DNA from: Kordia zhangzhouensis
GTDB taxonomy: Bacteria > Bacteroidota > Bacteroidia > Flavobacteriales > Flavobacteriaceae
Reading direction: 5' to 3'
Length of the DNA: 64,000 nt
Assembly (NCBI RefSeq): GCF_001005305.1
Contig: NZ_LBMH01000002.1
Location: 124,001 to 188,000, forward strand
The notes beneath the pieces were generated by a model. It worked only from the letters and a program-made list of their open reading frames with translations. It was not told the DNA's origin and made no database searches. Within the stretch, counting starts at the first letter, position 1. Each line of letters opens with the position of its first letter. The position numbers and the translations under genes are program-made. Shown piece after piece: positions 42,188 through 50,219 of the stretch.

Positions 42188-43135
42188 ATGGACTTATTAG
42201 AACGCTTACAAGGAGGAATATTTGGAGTTGCTACAGGTGACGCTTTGGGCGTTCCAGTAGAATTCGCTTCAAGAACTTACTTAACACAAAATCCTGTAAA
42301 AGACATGATGGGATATATGTGTTGGAATCAACCGCCAGGAACTTGGTCGGATGATTCTTCGCTCACCTTATGTCTTACCGAAAGTTTGACAAACGGTTAT
42401 GATATAGAAAACATTGGGAAAACTTTTGTCAAATGGTACAAAGAAGGTTATTGGGGTGCGCATCACAAAGTTTTTGATGTTGGTGGAACTACAAGGCATA
42501 CGCTTGACAGAATTTTAAAAGGAGAATCTGCGTATTTTTCTGGAAATATATTTGAAGAAGACAATGGAAATGGTTCGTTAATGCGAACATTACCATTGAT
42601 ATATTTCTTAAAAGACATTGAAAATATAGAAGATCGTTATCAAATTATTAAAGATGTATCTGCCATTACACACGCACATTTCCGTTCAGTATTGGCATGC
42701 TTTATCTATGTTGAATTTGGTTTATTATTAGTAAAAGGAACGGAGAAATTTCAAGCGTATGCGCAAGTAAAAAAGCTTGTAAACAATTTTGCCAAAATGC
42801 GAGAATTTAATTCAGAAGAACTGAACATTTTCGATAGAATTTTACAAAATGATATCTTTCAATACAAAAATGAAGAAATTCGTGCAAGTGGTTATGTATT
42901 GCATGCACTAGAAGCGTCTTTGTGGTGTTTTTTAACAACAGAAACATATGAAGAATGTGTCTTGAAAGCTGTCAACTTAGGAGAAGACACGGATACTACT
43001 GGCGCAATTGCTGGTGGATTAGCAGGGTTATATTATGGCTTTACTGCCATTCCGGAAATTTGGAAATTTCAATTAGCACGTTATGAAGACATTTATAATT
43101 TAATTGATCGTTTCCACGAAAGTTTAATAACATGA
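42188..43135 (+). CDS. ADP-ribosylglycohydrolase (DraG/ARH family)
   Basis: 315 residues. Removes ADP-ribose from modified targets or hydrolyses ADP-ribose compounds using a binuclear Mg site. Metal ligands are visible at both ends: GTWSDDSSLTL at residues 51-61 (S54, D55, D56) and LGEDTDTTGAIAGGLAG near 265. The start GGIFGVATGDALGVPVEF is classic for the family. It overlaps the NADAR gene by 4 bp (ATGA). Its target cannot be named from sequence; neighbours suggest nucleic acid or nucleotide ADP-ribose. Confidence 0.93.
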   Translation: MDLLERLQGGIFGVATGDALGVPVEFASRTYLTQNPVKDMMGYMCWNQPPGTWSDDSSLTLCLTESLTNGYDIENIGKTFVKWYKEGYWGAHHKVFDVGGTTRHTLDRILKGESAYFSGNIFEEDNGNGSLMRTLPLIYFLKDIENIEDRYQIIKDVSAITHAHFRSVLACFIYVEFGLLLVKGTEKFQAYAQVKKLVNNFAKMREFNSEELNIFDRILQNDIFQYKNEEIRASGYVLHALEASLWCFLTTETYEECVLKAVNLGEDTDTTGAIAGGLAGLYYGFTAIPEIWKFQLARYEDIYNLIDRFHESLIT

Positions 43136-43681
43136 AATACACAGTACCACAGATACAACTACAATTCAATTCAAAAAAGCGATTGAAATTCCTCTTTTTT
43201 TGGGGACATCAACCTGCAAAAGATGGAAGTATTACCAAAAGCTGTTTTAGTCAATGGTCGAAAGAGGGTTTTACGGTTGATAATGAAACATACAAAACTG
43301 CTGAACATTGGATGATGGCTGAAAAAGCACGTATTTTTAACGATATTGAAATTCGAAAAGAAATTTTAAACATACACCATCCGCATGGTGTGAAACAACT
43401 TGGTCGGCAAGTCAAAAACTTTGATCCTGTTATTTGGAATAAACACAAATTTGAGGTGGTTGTAGAAGGAAACTATCATAAATTTTCGCAGCATAAAGAT
43501 TTAAAAACAATTTCTATTAAATACAAAAAATAGAATTTTGGTAGAGGCGAGTCCAAAAGACAAAATATGGGGAATTGGTATGAGTGAAAATGATGAGCAC
43601 GTCACAAATCCTAATTTATGGAAAGGACAAAACCTGCTTGGATTTGCATTGATGGAAGTTCGTGATCGTTTAAGTAAATAG
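43132..43681 (+). pseudogene. NADAR family N-glycosidase, frameshifted
   Basis: NADAR (YbiA/riboflavin-biosynthesis-like) proteins cleave N-glycosidic bonds of ADP-ribosylated or aminated substrates. Frame 1 gives FFWGHQPAKDGSITKS, the conserved TYKTAEHWMMAEKARIF and NYHKFSQHKDL, then an early stop (133 codons, end 43533). The missing C-terminus is intact in the +1 frame: QFLLNTKNRILVEASPKD, then IWGIGMSEND and NLLGFALMEVRD, ending at 43681. One extra A in the run AAAAA at 43503-43507 explains the break; removing it gives 182 residues, normal for NADAR. It is a real recent mutation, a sequencing error in a homopolymer, or (less likely) recoding. Coupled to the DraG gene by 4 bp. Confidence 0.85.
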
Positions 43682-43700
43682 ATGTTCTTTTAACTCATAT

Positions 43701-43728
43701 TTGTCATTTCAAGCGCAGTTGAGAACAA
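43701..43728. repeat. Decayed dispersed repeat word
   Basis: TTGTCATTTCAAGCGCAGTT followed by GAGAAC resembles the common GTCATTTCGAGCGCAGTCGAGAA intergenic repeat with a few changes. It lies between the NADAR stop and the MBL gene. Confidence 0.45.
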
Positions 43729-43771
43729 GACAAATTCAAATTCAACATTTAGAATTTATAATATCAAAACA

Positions 43772-44638
43772 ATGAAACTTACAATACATGGATATTCAAC
43801 GGCGTTATATGCAACTTGGTATTACGTAGAAGAACTAGGAATTTTATTTGATGCAGGCGATGGTGTTTGTGCAAACTTATTAGGAAAAGCAGGAAAGATA
43901 AAACATGCGTTCATCTCTCATGCCGATAGAGATCATTTGACAGGTTTATTACAGTTTAATCAATTATTTGCGGGATTAAAACCTACCATTTACTATCCGA
44001 AAGATTCAGGCTCATTTCCATTTCTAAAAGATTTCTTTACCAAATTTGATCCACATAATACAGGAACAAATTGGCAAGAGATAGAAGACAAATCAATCAT
44101 TGCTACCAAAAATACGATTCAAGTAGAAGCGATTGAAAATGGTCATGTCGTACAACCAGGTTTGCTAAAAAGTTTGAGTTTCAAAGTATACGAAACCAAA
44201 CAAAAACTCAAATCGGAATTTGTGAATTTGCAGAAAGATGAATTGATCAAAATCAAAAAAGAACATGGTGATCATTTCCTGACGAATGTAGTCAAAAGAA
44301 ACATATTGTCATATTCGGCAGATACACCAATTGAAAACTATGCGCGTTATCACAATAGTGAAATCCTCATCCATGAAGCTACATTTTTGACCAAAAATGA
44401 AACAAATACAAAATCTTGGAAAAACAAACATAGTTCGCTAGATGAAGTATTTAAAATGGTGGCGAATATCAATATCGACAAATTGATCTTAGGGCATTTT
44501 TCATCACGATACGATCAACATGAAATAGACAAAGAAATAAAAAAACACATACAGCATTACAACATTAAAATTCCCGTACATCGGATTCCTGTTGGAAAAG
44601 CTGTTAAAAACATATTGGCGCAAACGCCGATCAATTAA
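43772..44638 (+). CDS. MBL-fold metallohydrolase, RNase Z-like
   Basis: 288 residues. Metal motif [17 protein letters not shown] has the form HxDxDH in place of HxHxDH, a variant known in some MBL groups. Further ligands: His in [11 protein letters not shown], Asp in LSYSADTP, His in LIHEATFL, and [10 protein letters not shown], the last resembling the RNase Z GHFSxRY motif. It likely hydrolyses a phosphodiester in RNA or a cyclic nucleotide product. In this setting a cyclic phosphate from the KptA reaction is a possible substrate (inference). The macro-domain gene starts 1 bp after its stop. Confidence 0.85.
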   Translation: MKLTIHGYSTALYATWYYVEELGILFDAGDGVCANLLGKAGKIKHAFISHADRDHLTGLLQFNQLFAGLKPTIYYPKDSGSFPFLKDFFTKFDPHNTGTNWQEIEDKSIIATKNTIQVEAIENGHVVQPGLLKSLSFKVYETKQKLKSEFVNLQKDELIKIKKEHGDHFLTNVVKRNILSYSADTPIENYARYHNSEILIHEATFLTKNETNTKSWKNKHSSLDEVFKMVANINIDKLILGHFSSRYDQHEIDKEIKKHIQHYNIKIPVHRIPVGKAVKNILAQTPIN

Positions 44639-44639
44639 A

Positions 44640-45170
44640 ATGGAAATACAAGTCATACAAGCCGATATCACTACTTTAAAAGTAAACGCAATCGTTAATG
44701 CTGCTAATTCGTCATTACTTGGCGGCGGCGGTGTAGATGGCGCCATTCACAGAAAAGGCGGAAGTGAAATATTGGAAGCTTGTAAAAAAATAAGAGCGCA
44801 ACAAGGAAAATGTAACACAGGTGAAGCTGTCATTACAACGGCTGGAAAATTACCTTCAGAATATGTAATTCATACAGTAGGACCTGTTTGGAATGCTGGA
44901 GGAAAAAATAAAGAAGAATTGTTAGCTAATTGTTATAAGAATAGTTTGGATTTGGCAATTGAACACAACATCAAAACAATTGCGTTTCCAAACATCAGCA
45001 CGGGAATTTATAAGTTTCCAAAACAATTAGCTGCTGAAATCGCTATCAAAACAGTTGCAACATACAAACATAAAGATACCATTGATGAACTCTATTTCTG
45101 TTGTTTCGATCAGGAGAATTATGAGATCTATCATAAATTAATGGCAGATGAAAACCTTAATATAGATTAA
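44640..45170 (+). CDS. Macro domain O-acetyl-ADP-ribose deacetylase (YmdB/MacroD-like)
   Basis: 176 residues from [20 protein letters not shown]. Hallmarks: [18 protein letters not shown] (ADP-ribose binding loop and catalytic Asp of the GGVDGAIH motif), [10 protein letters not shown], and the phosphate loop [12 protein letters not shown]. MacroD/YmdB enzymes remove ADP-ribose or acetyl groups from ADP-ribose derivatives, and relatives act on ADP-ribose-1''-phosphate, the end product of tRNA 2'-phosphate removal. That fits the KptA gene two steps downstream. The frame could start at 44592 inside the MBL gene, but [11 protein letters not shown] is the family start. Confidence 0.94.
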   Translation: MEIQVIQADITTLKVNAIVNAANSSLLGGGGVDGAIHRKGGSEILEACKKIRAQQGKCNTGEAVITTAGKLPSEYVIHTVGPVWNAGGKNKEELLANCYKNSLDLAIEHNIKTIAFPNISTGIYKFPKQLAAEIAIKTVATYKHKDTIDELYFCCFDQENYEIYHKLMADENLNID

Positions 45171-45272
45171 GTAGGGTTAAAGGAAGAGTATACAATTGAA
45201 GTCTAAAAGTACTTCTAAGAAAACAATTTGTTTATACTAACGATGAAGAAATCAACAAATTAATCAGAAAAC

Positions 45273-45908
45273 ATGAAGCTTAACATACAAAACTATATAG
45301 AACAAAATAATGAATGGCCTCAAAATGGGCATCATATCATGGCGCAATACGATGATGAAAAGATAATTGTATATCAATCCTATCGACCTAAAATAGGTGA
45401 TTTTGCTGTTCGAAATCAATTTTTTGGAGGCGCATTTAGCCTTGAACGTATGACATGGATTAAACCAAATTTCTTATGGATGATGTACCGAAACGGTTGG
45501 GGAACGAAAGAAGGGCAAGAAGTCGTTTTGGCAATTCACTTAAAGCGAGAAGCCTTTCAAACATATTTGGAAAACGCAGTACACTCTTCGTTCAAATCTG
45601 AAATCTATGAATCGCAAGAAACTTGGCAAAAAAAGGTAAAATCATCCAACGTTCGATTGCAATGGGATCCCGATCACGATCCGTATGGCGCAAAACTAGA
45701 ACGCAGGGCAATTCAAATTGGAATTCGAAATCAGTTTATACGTTCGTACGCTAAAGAAGATATCATTGAAATAGAAGATATATCTGAGTTTGTGGCAGAA
45801 CAATATGAATTCGTAAAGTCGAATCAATTGGAGAAACTAATGATTCCTGCAGAACGCCCTTTTCTGCCAGAAGGTGACGAATTGCAGAAAAAATTGCAAT
45901 TACAATGA
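45273..45908 (+). CDS. DUF4291 protein
   Basis: 211 residues, soluble. The DUF4291 signature is clear: IIVYQSYRPKIGDFAVRNQFF, FSLERMTWIKPNFLWMMYRN, GWGTKEGQEVVLAIHL and the later VRLQWDPDHDPYGAKLERRAIQIG (core WDPDHDPYG). The biochemical function is not known to me. Conserved Arg, Trp, Asp and His residues suggest an enzyme. It overlaps kptA by 4 bp (ATGA), a coupling that suggests joint function with RNA 2'-phosphate or ADP-ribose chemistry. Confidence 0.9.
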   Translation: MKLNIQNYIEQNNEWPQNGHHIMAQYDDEKIIVYQSYRPKIGDFAVRNQFFGGAFSLERMTWIKPNFLWMMYRNGWGTKEGQEVVLAIHLKREAFQTYLENAVHSSFKSEIYESQETWQKKVKSSNVRLQWDPDHDPYGAKLERRAIQIGIRNQFIRSYAKEDIIEIEDISEFVAEQYEFVKSNQLEKLMIPAERPFLPEGDELQKKLQLQ

Positions 45909-46444
45909 GTAAAAAAAATAAAAACATAAGCAAATTTCTAAGTTATGTGCTTAGACATCATCCTGATAAATTAGGAATTACGCTCGATAGAAATGGCTGG
46001 ACTTCAGTTGCTGTGTTACTTGAAAAAATAAACGTCAAACCATATACACTTTCTATGGAAGAACTAGAAGAAGTGGTTGCGACAAACAATAAAAAACGTT
46101 TTGCTTTTAACGAAGATAAAACGATGATTAGAGCCAATCAAGGACATTCTGTAGATATCGATTTGGCATTGCAACCAAAAGAACCACCAAAGTATTTGTA
46201 TCATGGAACGGTTGAAAAATTTATCACATCTATTCAAGAAAAAGGATTGATAAAAGGTATGAGACAACACGTGCATTTGAGTGCAGACAAAGAAACCGCC
46301 ATTAATGTAGGAAGCAGACGTGGAAAACCGATCATTCTTACAATACGAAGCGGCGAAATGCATGCGCAGGATCATCCGTTTTACCAATCAGAAAATGGTG
46401 TTTGGTTAACAGAAGAAGTTCCGATGGAATTTATAGAATTCTAA
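45905..46444 (+). CDS. kptA: RNA 2'-phosphotransferase (KptA/Tpt1)
   Basis: 179 residues. Moves a 2'-phosphate from RNA to NAD, releasing nicotinamide and ADP-ribose 1'',2''-cyclic phosphate; some members also ADP-ribosylate RNA or DNA 5' phosphates. Core residues: R17 in LRHHP, R76 and H81 in IRANQGHS, the NAD-site YLYHGT (98-101), and R138/R139 in VGSRRGKPI. The N-terminal winged helix (1-75) and C-terminal ART-like fold are both complete. Nicotinamide released here is the substrate of the NadV-like enzyme at 48691, and the ADP-ribose part suits the macro and DraG proteins. Confidence 0.95.
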   Translation: MSKKNKNISKFLSYVLRHHPDKLGITLDRNGWTSVAVLLEKINVKPYTLSMEELEEVVATNNKKRFAFNEDKTMIRANQGHSVDIDLALQPKEPPKYLYHGTVEKFITSIQEKGLIKGMRQHVHLSADKETAINVGSRRGKPIILTIRSGEMHAQDHPFYQSENGVWLTEEVPMEFIEF

Positions 46445-46493
46445 TTGTACGCTAAGTTGGTGCGAAGCACACAAATTATAAAACACAGAGACC

Positions 46494-47042
46494 ATGAAAA
46501 AACTAGCAGATTATATATATGTCGTTGACAACTTTTTATCGCATTCAGCATGTGATGAGTTAATTGCTAAAAGTGAAAAAATGGGCTATGAAGAAGCTAA
46601 AGTAAACATTCACGGGAAACAAATATTAATGACGACTGTTCGAAACAATTTGCGTGTTATGTATAAAGATGAAGCGCATGCAGAAATACTTTGGGAAAAA
46701 ATAAAAGCACATGTTCCTGAACAAATAGGGTATAGTCATGCTTTTGGTTTAAATGAGATGCTTCGATTCTATAAATATGAAGAAGGACATCGTTTTAAAA
46801 TGCATCGAGATGGAAGTTATCGCAGAAATGCCACGGAAGCAAGTCAATATAGCTTTTTAATCTATTTGAATGATGATTTTGAAGGTGGAGAAACTATATT
46901 TAGATCTGGAACTACAATTTACCCTAAAAAAGGAAGCGCATTACTATTTTTACATGGTTTACGTCATGAAGGAGCCGTTTTAAAAAGCGGTACAAAATAT
47001 GTGCTTCGAACTGATATTATGTATAAGTTACATAGCAAGTAA
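46494..47042 (+). CDS. 2OG-Fe(II) dioxygenase, prolyl-4-hydroxylase-like
   Basis: 182 residues. Fe ligands H104 and D106 (FKMHRDGSY) and H158 (LRHEGAVL), with the 2-oxoglutarate Lys/Arg in KSGTKYVLRTDIMY. Blocks NEMLRFYKYEEGHRF and FLIYLNDDFEGGETIF are typical of P4H-type proteins. Substrates in this fold include protein prolines and nucleic acid bases; none can be assigned. It lies 50 bp after kptA, same strand, likely one transcript. Confidence 0.9.
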   Translation: MKKLADYIYVVDNFLSHSACDELIAKSEKMGYEEAKVNIHGKQILMTTVRNNLRVMYKDEAHAEILWEKIKAHVPEQIGYSHAFGLNEMLRFYKYEEGHRFKMHRDGSYRRNATEASQYSFLIYLNDDFEGGETIFRSGTTIYPKKGSALLFLHGLRHEGAVLKSGTKYVLRTDIMYKLHSK

Positions 47043-47136
47043 GCTAGAATCTTTTCTATATTATCAATAAGTTATAATATATCAATTACTATTCTTTTGG
47101 TTGATTTTTATAGTATTTTAGAGGAAAATTACACAC

Positions 47137-47892
47137 ATGAGAACACTTGCCATAGGAGACATACATGGAGGATTTAGAGCACTAACGCAAGTACTAGAAC
47201 GAGCAAATGTTACTGTAGATGATACTCTAATATTTTTGGGCGACTATGTTGATGGATGGAGTGAATCTGCAGAATTGATAGAATTTTTAATCCAATTGAA
47301 CACCAAACAACACTGTGTTTTCATCCGTGGAAATCATGATGTTTGGTGTCATGAATGGTTGCTAGATGGCCATATTAGTGATGTTTGGTATATGCACGGT
47401 GGAAAAGAAACTTTGGAAAGCTATGAGCGTGTCAATTATAACAAACAACAACATTTAGATTTCTACGAAAACTTAGAAAACTACTATATTGACGAGCAAA
47501 ATCGGTTATTTTTACATGCTGGATTTACCTCAATGCACGGTGTCACCAAAGAACACTATCCAAAGAATTTTTACTTCGATAGAACATTGATCGAATCGGC
47601 CCTTTTAGCTGAAAAAATAGGGTTAAAAAATCTAAGTGATGCAAGATATACCCCAAGACGATTTCAACACTATAAAGAAATATATATTGGTCATACACCA
47701 ACAATAGGGTATAGTTGTTATATTCCTATGAAAGCTTACAATTTATGGGATGTAGATACTGGCGCAGCTTTTACAGGCAAACTGTCCATTTTAGATATAA
47801 ATACCAAAGAATATTGGCAAAGTGATCCTTTACCTGAATTATATCCTGATGAAAAAGGAAGAAACAAAATGCGTGTGCTTCGTAAAAAATGA
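47137..47892 (+). CDS. Metallophosphatase, PPP-type
   Basis: 251 residues. Motifs of the calcineurin-like PPP family: GDIHGG (6-11), LGDYVDGW (about 36-43), IRGNHDVW and the later LFLHAGF and YIGHTPT. It probably removes phosphate from protein, RNA or dinucleotide substrates. In an ADP-ribose setting, ADP-ribose 1''-phosphate is one possible substrate (inference). It overlaps the transglutaminase-like gene by 4 bp. Confidence 0.92.
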   Translation: MRTLAIGDIHGGFRALTQVLERANVTVDDTLIFLGDYVDGWSESAELIEFLIQLNTKQHCVFIRGNHDVWCHEWLLDGHISDVWYMHGGKETLESYERVNYNKQQHLDFYENLENYYIDEQNRLFLHAGFTSMHGVTKEHYPKNFYFDRTLIESALLAEKIGLKNLSDARYTPRRFQHYKEIYIGHTPTIGYSCYIPMKAYNLWDVDTGAAFTGKLSILDINTKEYWQSDPLPELYPDEKGRNKMRVLRKK

Positions 47893-48524
47893 ACTATCTA
47901 AAAAATACATACTATTTCGATTACGAAAGTGAAGTAATTCAACAGCTAATTGTTGCATACAAAGATGATGCGATGTCTCACAAAGACAAAGCCATCAATC
48001 TGTATAACAAAGTACGTGATCATTGGAAATACGCCCCATACAACATTAGCTTCTCTAAAGAAAATTACAAAGCCAGTATCATTGCTCAAAAAAAGAGTGG
48101 AAATTGCGTGGAAAAATCAATTCTCTTAATTGCATGTTTGCGAGCAGTTGGAATTCCTGCCAGATTGCATCTAGGAAAAGTCAAAAATCATATCGCTGTG
48201 GAACGATTGATAGAAAAATTTGGCTCTAACGAACTTACTCCGCACGGAATGGTCAATGTATATCTGAATAGCAAATGGCTTAAACTATCACCTGCGTTCA
48301 ACGCATCTTTATGTGAAAAATTTAACGTTGCACCTTTGGTATTTGATGGTGAACATCACTCGTTCTTACAATCCTACAACAACGAAGGAAATTTGTTTAT
48401 GGAATATACCGATGATTATGGTCATTTTGAAGATGTTCCGCTAGATTTCATGAAGAAAAATATCAAAGAACACTATCCTCATATTTTTGATGTTGATGAA
48501 AATATGACAGAATTTAAACTATAA
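47889..48524 (+). CDS. Transglutaminase-like domain protein
   Basis: 211 residues. The Cys of SGNCVEKSILLIACLRAVGIPARL and the His of LTPHGMVNVYLNSKW are the first two members of the papain-like triad. Where a typical transglutaminase-core protein has Asp, this one reads LSPAFN, with Asn or Ser in place of Asp. It may act as a peptidase, amidase or non-catalytic binder. Soluble, no signal peptide. It starts inside the phosphatase stop and ends about 108 bp before the nadV promoter. Confidence 0.82.
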   Translation: MNYLKNTYYFDYESEVIQQLIVAYKDDAMSHKDKAINLYNKVRDHWKYAPYNISFSKENYKASIIAQKKSGNCVEKSILLIACLRAVGIPARLHLGKVKNHIAVERLIEKFGSNELTPHGMVNVYLNSKWLKLSPAFNASLCEKFNVAPLVFDGEHHSFLQSYNNEGNLFMEYTDDYGHFEDVPLDFMKKNIKEHYPHIFDVDENMTEFKL

Positions 48525-48632
48525 GAAGCAATATCTTTATAGTTTAAAAAGAAGTTTTCAGTATCAAACTAAAGATAATTCTTTCATTGCGATTAATTCG
48601 CAATTATTTCACCAAATAAACCAACAAACTAT

Positions 48633-48676
48633 TTGTCAATATTAAAAAACAATATATATTTGCGTATAATTAACGC
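48633..48676 (+). promoter_or_regulatory. Promoter and operator of the nadV-like gene
   Basis: TTG (48633-48635), 19 nt, TATATTTG (48655-48662), then GCGTATAATTAACGC (48662-48676). The block 48655-48676 differs from the prs one at 41276-41297 by a single base, and the TTG spacing is identical. The mRNA leader before ATG 48691 would be about 20 nt. Confidence 0.82.
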
Positions 48677-48690
48677 AAAATAATATTTCT

Positions 48691-50184
48691 ATGAATCCTT
48701 TATTGTTAACTGATGGTTACAAGCTCGGACATAAAGAGCAATATCCGCAAGGAACAACCAAAGTATATTCGAATTGGACACCACGAAAAAGTAGAATTAA
48801 AGGTATTGACAGCGTTGTATTTTTCGGTTTACAATACTTCATCAAAGAATACCTTATCACGCAATTCAATGACGAATTTTTCAGTCAGCCAAAAGCAGCA
48901 GTAGTTGCTGAGTATAAAAAATATGTTGACAATTATTTAGGGGTCAATTATGATATTTCACACATAGAAGCTTTACATGACTTGGGCTATTTACCTATAG
49001 AGATTAAAGCCTTACCTGAAGGAGTTGAAGTACCAATCCGCACACCAATGTTTACTATAGTTAATACACTTCCCGAGTTTTTTTGGATTACCAATTACTT
49101 GGAAACCTTACTTTCAAACATCATTTGGCAACCCTGTACTTCCGCTACCATTGCAAAACAATACAAAACAATCTTGACAAAATTTGCATTAGAAACAGAC
49201 AAAGAAAATACAGACTTCATCAATTGGCAAGGACACGATTTTTCCATGCGAGGAATGTCTGGCATTGAATCTTCTATGTTGAGCGGAATGGGACATGCAC
49301 TATCTTTTACAGGAAGTGACACATTTCCTGTTTTAGCAAGTTTAGAAAAATACTACAAAGCTGATATTACTAAAGAAATTGTTATTGGAAGCGTTCACGC
49401 TACAGAACATAGTGTGATGTGTGCTGGAAGTAAAGAAGGAGAAATAGAAACATTTAAACACTTACTACAAACCTATCCAACAGGAATTTTATCAATAGTT
49501 TCTGATACTTGGGATTTGTGGAAAGTATTGACCATCTATTTGCCAAAACTTAAAGAAGAAATTCTAAATCGTGATGGAAAATTAGTCATTCGACCAGATT
49601 CTGGAAATCCTGTTGACATTATTTGTGGTTGTGAACACGATGATCCGATTATAAAAAAAGGCGTTATTGAACTTCTTTGGGATGAATTTGGCGGAAGCAT
49701 CAATTCTCAAGGATACAAAGTATTACACCCTAAAATTGGTGCTATTTACGGAGATAGCATTACCATTGATAGAGCTGTACAAATATGTGAACGGTTAAAA
49801 AGCAAAGGGTTTGCTTCTACCAATGTCGTTTTAGGAATTGGAAGTTTTACCTATCAATACAATACACGTGACACTTTTGGCTTTGCAATGAAAGCTACAT
49901 ATGTAGAAATACATGGTGAAGGACGTGCTATTTTTAAAGATCCTATTACAGATGATGGCACAAAAAAATCTGCAAAAGGATTAATTCAATTATTTGAAAA
50001 AGATGGTAAAATTCATTTTAAGGATGAATGCACTCTTCTAGAAGAAAAAGAAGGACTCTTAACTCCTGTTTTTAAAAATGGAGACCTGTTACACGAACTA
50101 TCTTTACAAGATATCAGAACAAATATCTCAAAATCTACAAAAGATGTTAATTATGAAAAAATAGCGGTGATTACAGATATATAA
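48691..50184 (+). CDS. nadV: Nicotinamide phosphoribosyltransferase-like protein (NadV/NAMPT or Namat)
   Basis: 497 residues, full NAMPT length. Blocks in order: YSNWTPRKSRI, GHDFSMRGMSG, TGSDTFPVLA, SVHATEHSVMCAG (catalytic His), VSDTWDLWKVL, IRPDSGNPVDI, GDSITIDRAV, VLGIGSFTYQYNTRDTFGFAMKATY. NAMPT joins nicotinamide and PRPP into NMN. The phage enzyme Namat, of the same fold, joins nicotinamide with ADP-ribose pyrophosphate straight to NAD. Shared promoter with the prs-like gene means they act together either way. It is the last gene of the NAD island. Confidence 0.92.
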   Translation: MNPLLLTDGYKLGHKEQYPQGTTKVYSNWTPRKSRIKGIDSVVFFGLQYFIKEYLITQFNDEFFSQPKAAVVAEYKKYVDNYLGVNYDISHIEALHDLGYLPIEIKALPEGVEVPIRTPMFTIVNTLPEFFWITNYLETLLSNIIWQPCTSATIAKQYKTILTKFALETDKENTDFINWQGHDFSMRGMSGIESSMLSGMGHALSFTGSDTFPVLASLEKYYKADITKEIVIGSVHATEHSVMCAGSKEGEIETFKHLLQTYPTGILSIVSDTWDLWKVLTIYLPKLKEEILNRDGKLVIRPDSGNPVDIICGCEHDDPIIKKGVIELLWDEFGGSINSQGYKVLHPKIGAIYGDSITIDRAVQICERLKSKGFASTNVVLGIGSFTYQYNTRDTFGFAMKATYVEIHGEGRAIFKDPITDDGTKKSAKGLIQLFEKDGKIHFKDECTLLEEKEGLLTPVFKNGDLLHELSLQDIRTNISKSTKDVNYEKIAVITDI

Positions 50185-50187
50185 TGG

Positions 50188-50195
50188 TACTTTTG
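50188..50195 (+). promoter_or_regulatory. TAnnTTTG -7 element of the desaturase
   Basis: TACTTTTG starts 4 bp after the nadV stop and lies 24 nt before the desaturase ATG at 50220, which suggests separate transcription. No TTG at the right distance. Confidence 0.45.
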
Positions 50196-50219
50196 GCGCC
50201 AACCTAAAACCCATCGTTA

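Noticed and set aside
43496-43510. Possible programmed -1 frameshift (T TTA AAA) in the NADAR gene
   Set aside because: The conserved C-terminus lies in the +1 frame; a -1 slip would lead to a quick stop, so an inserted base explains the data better.
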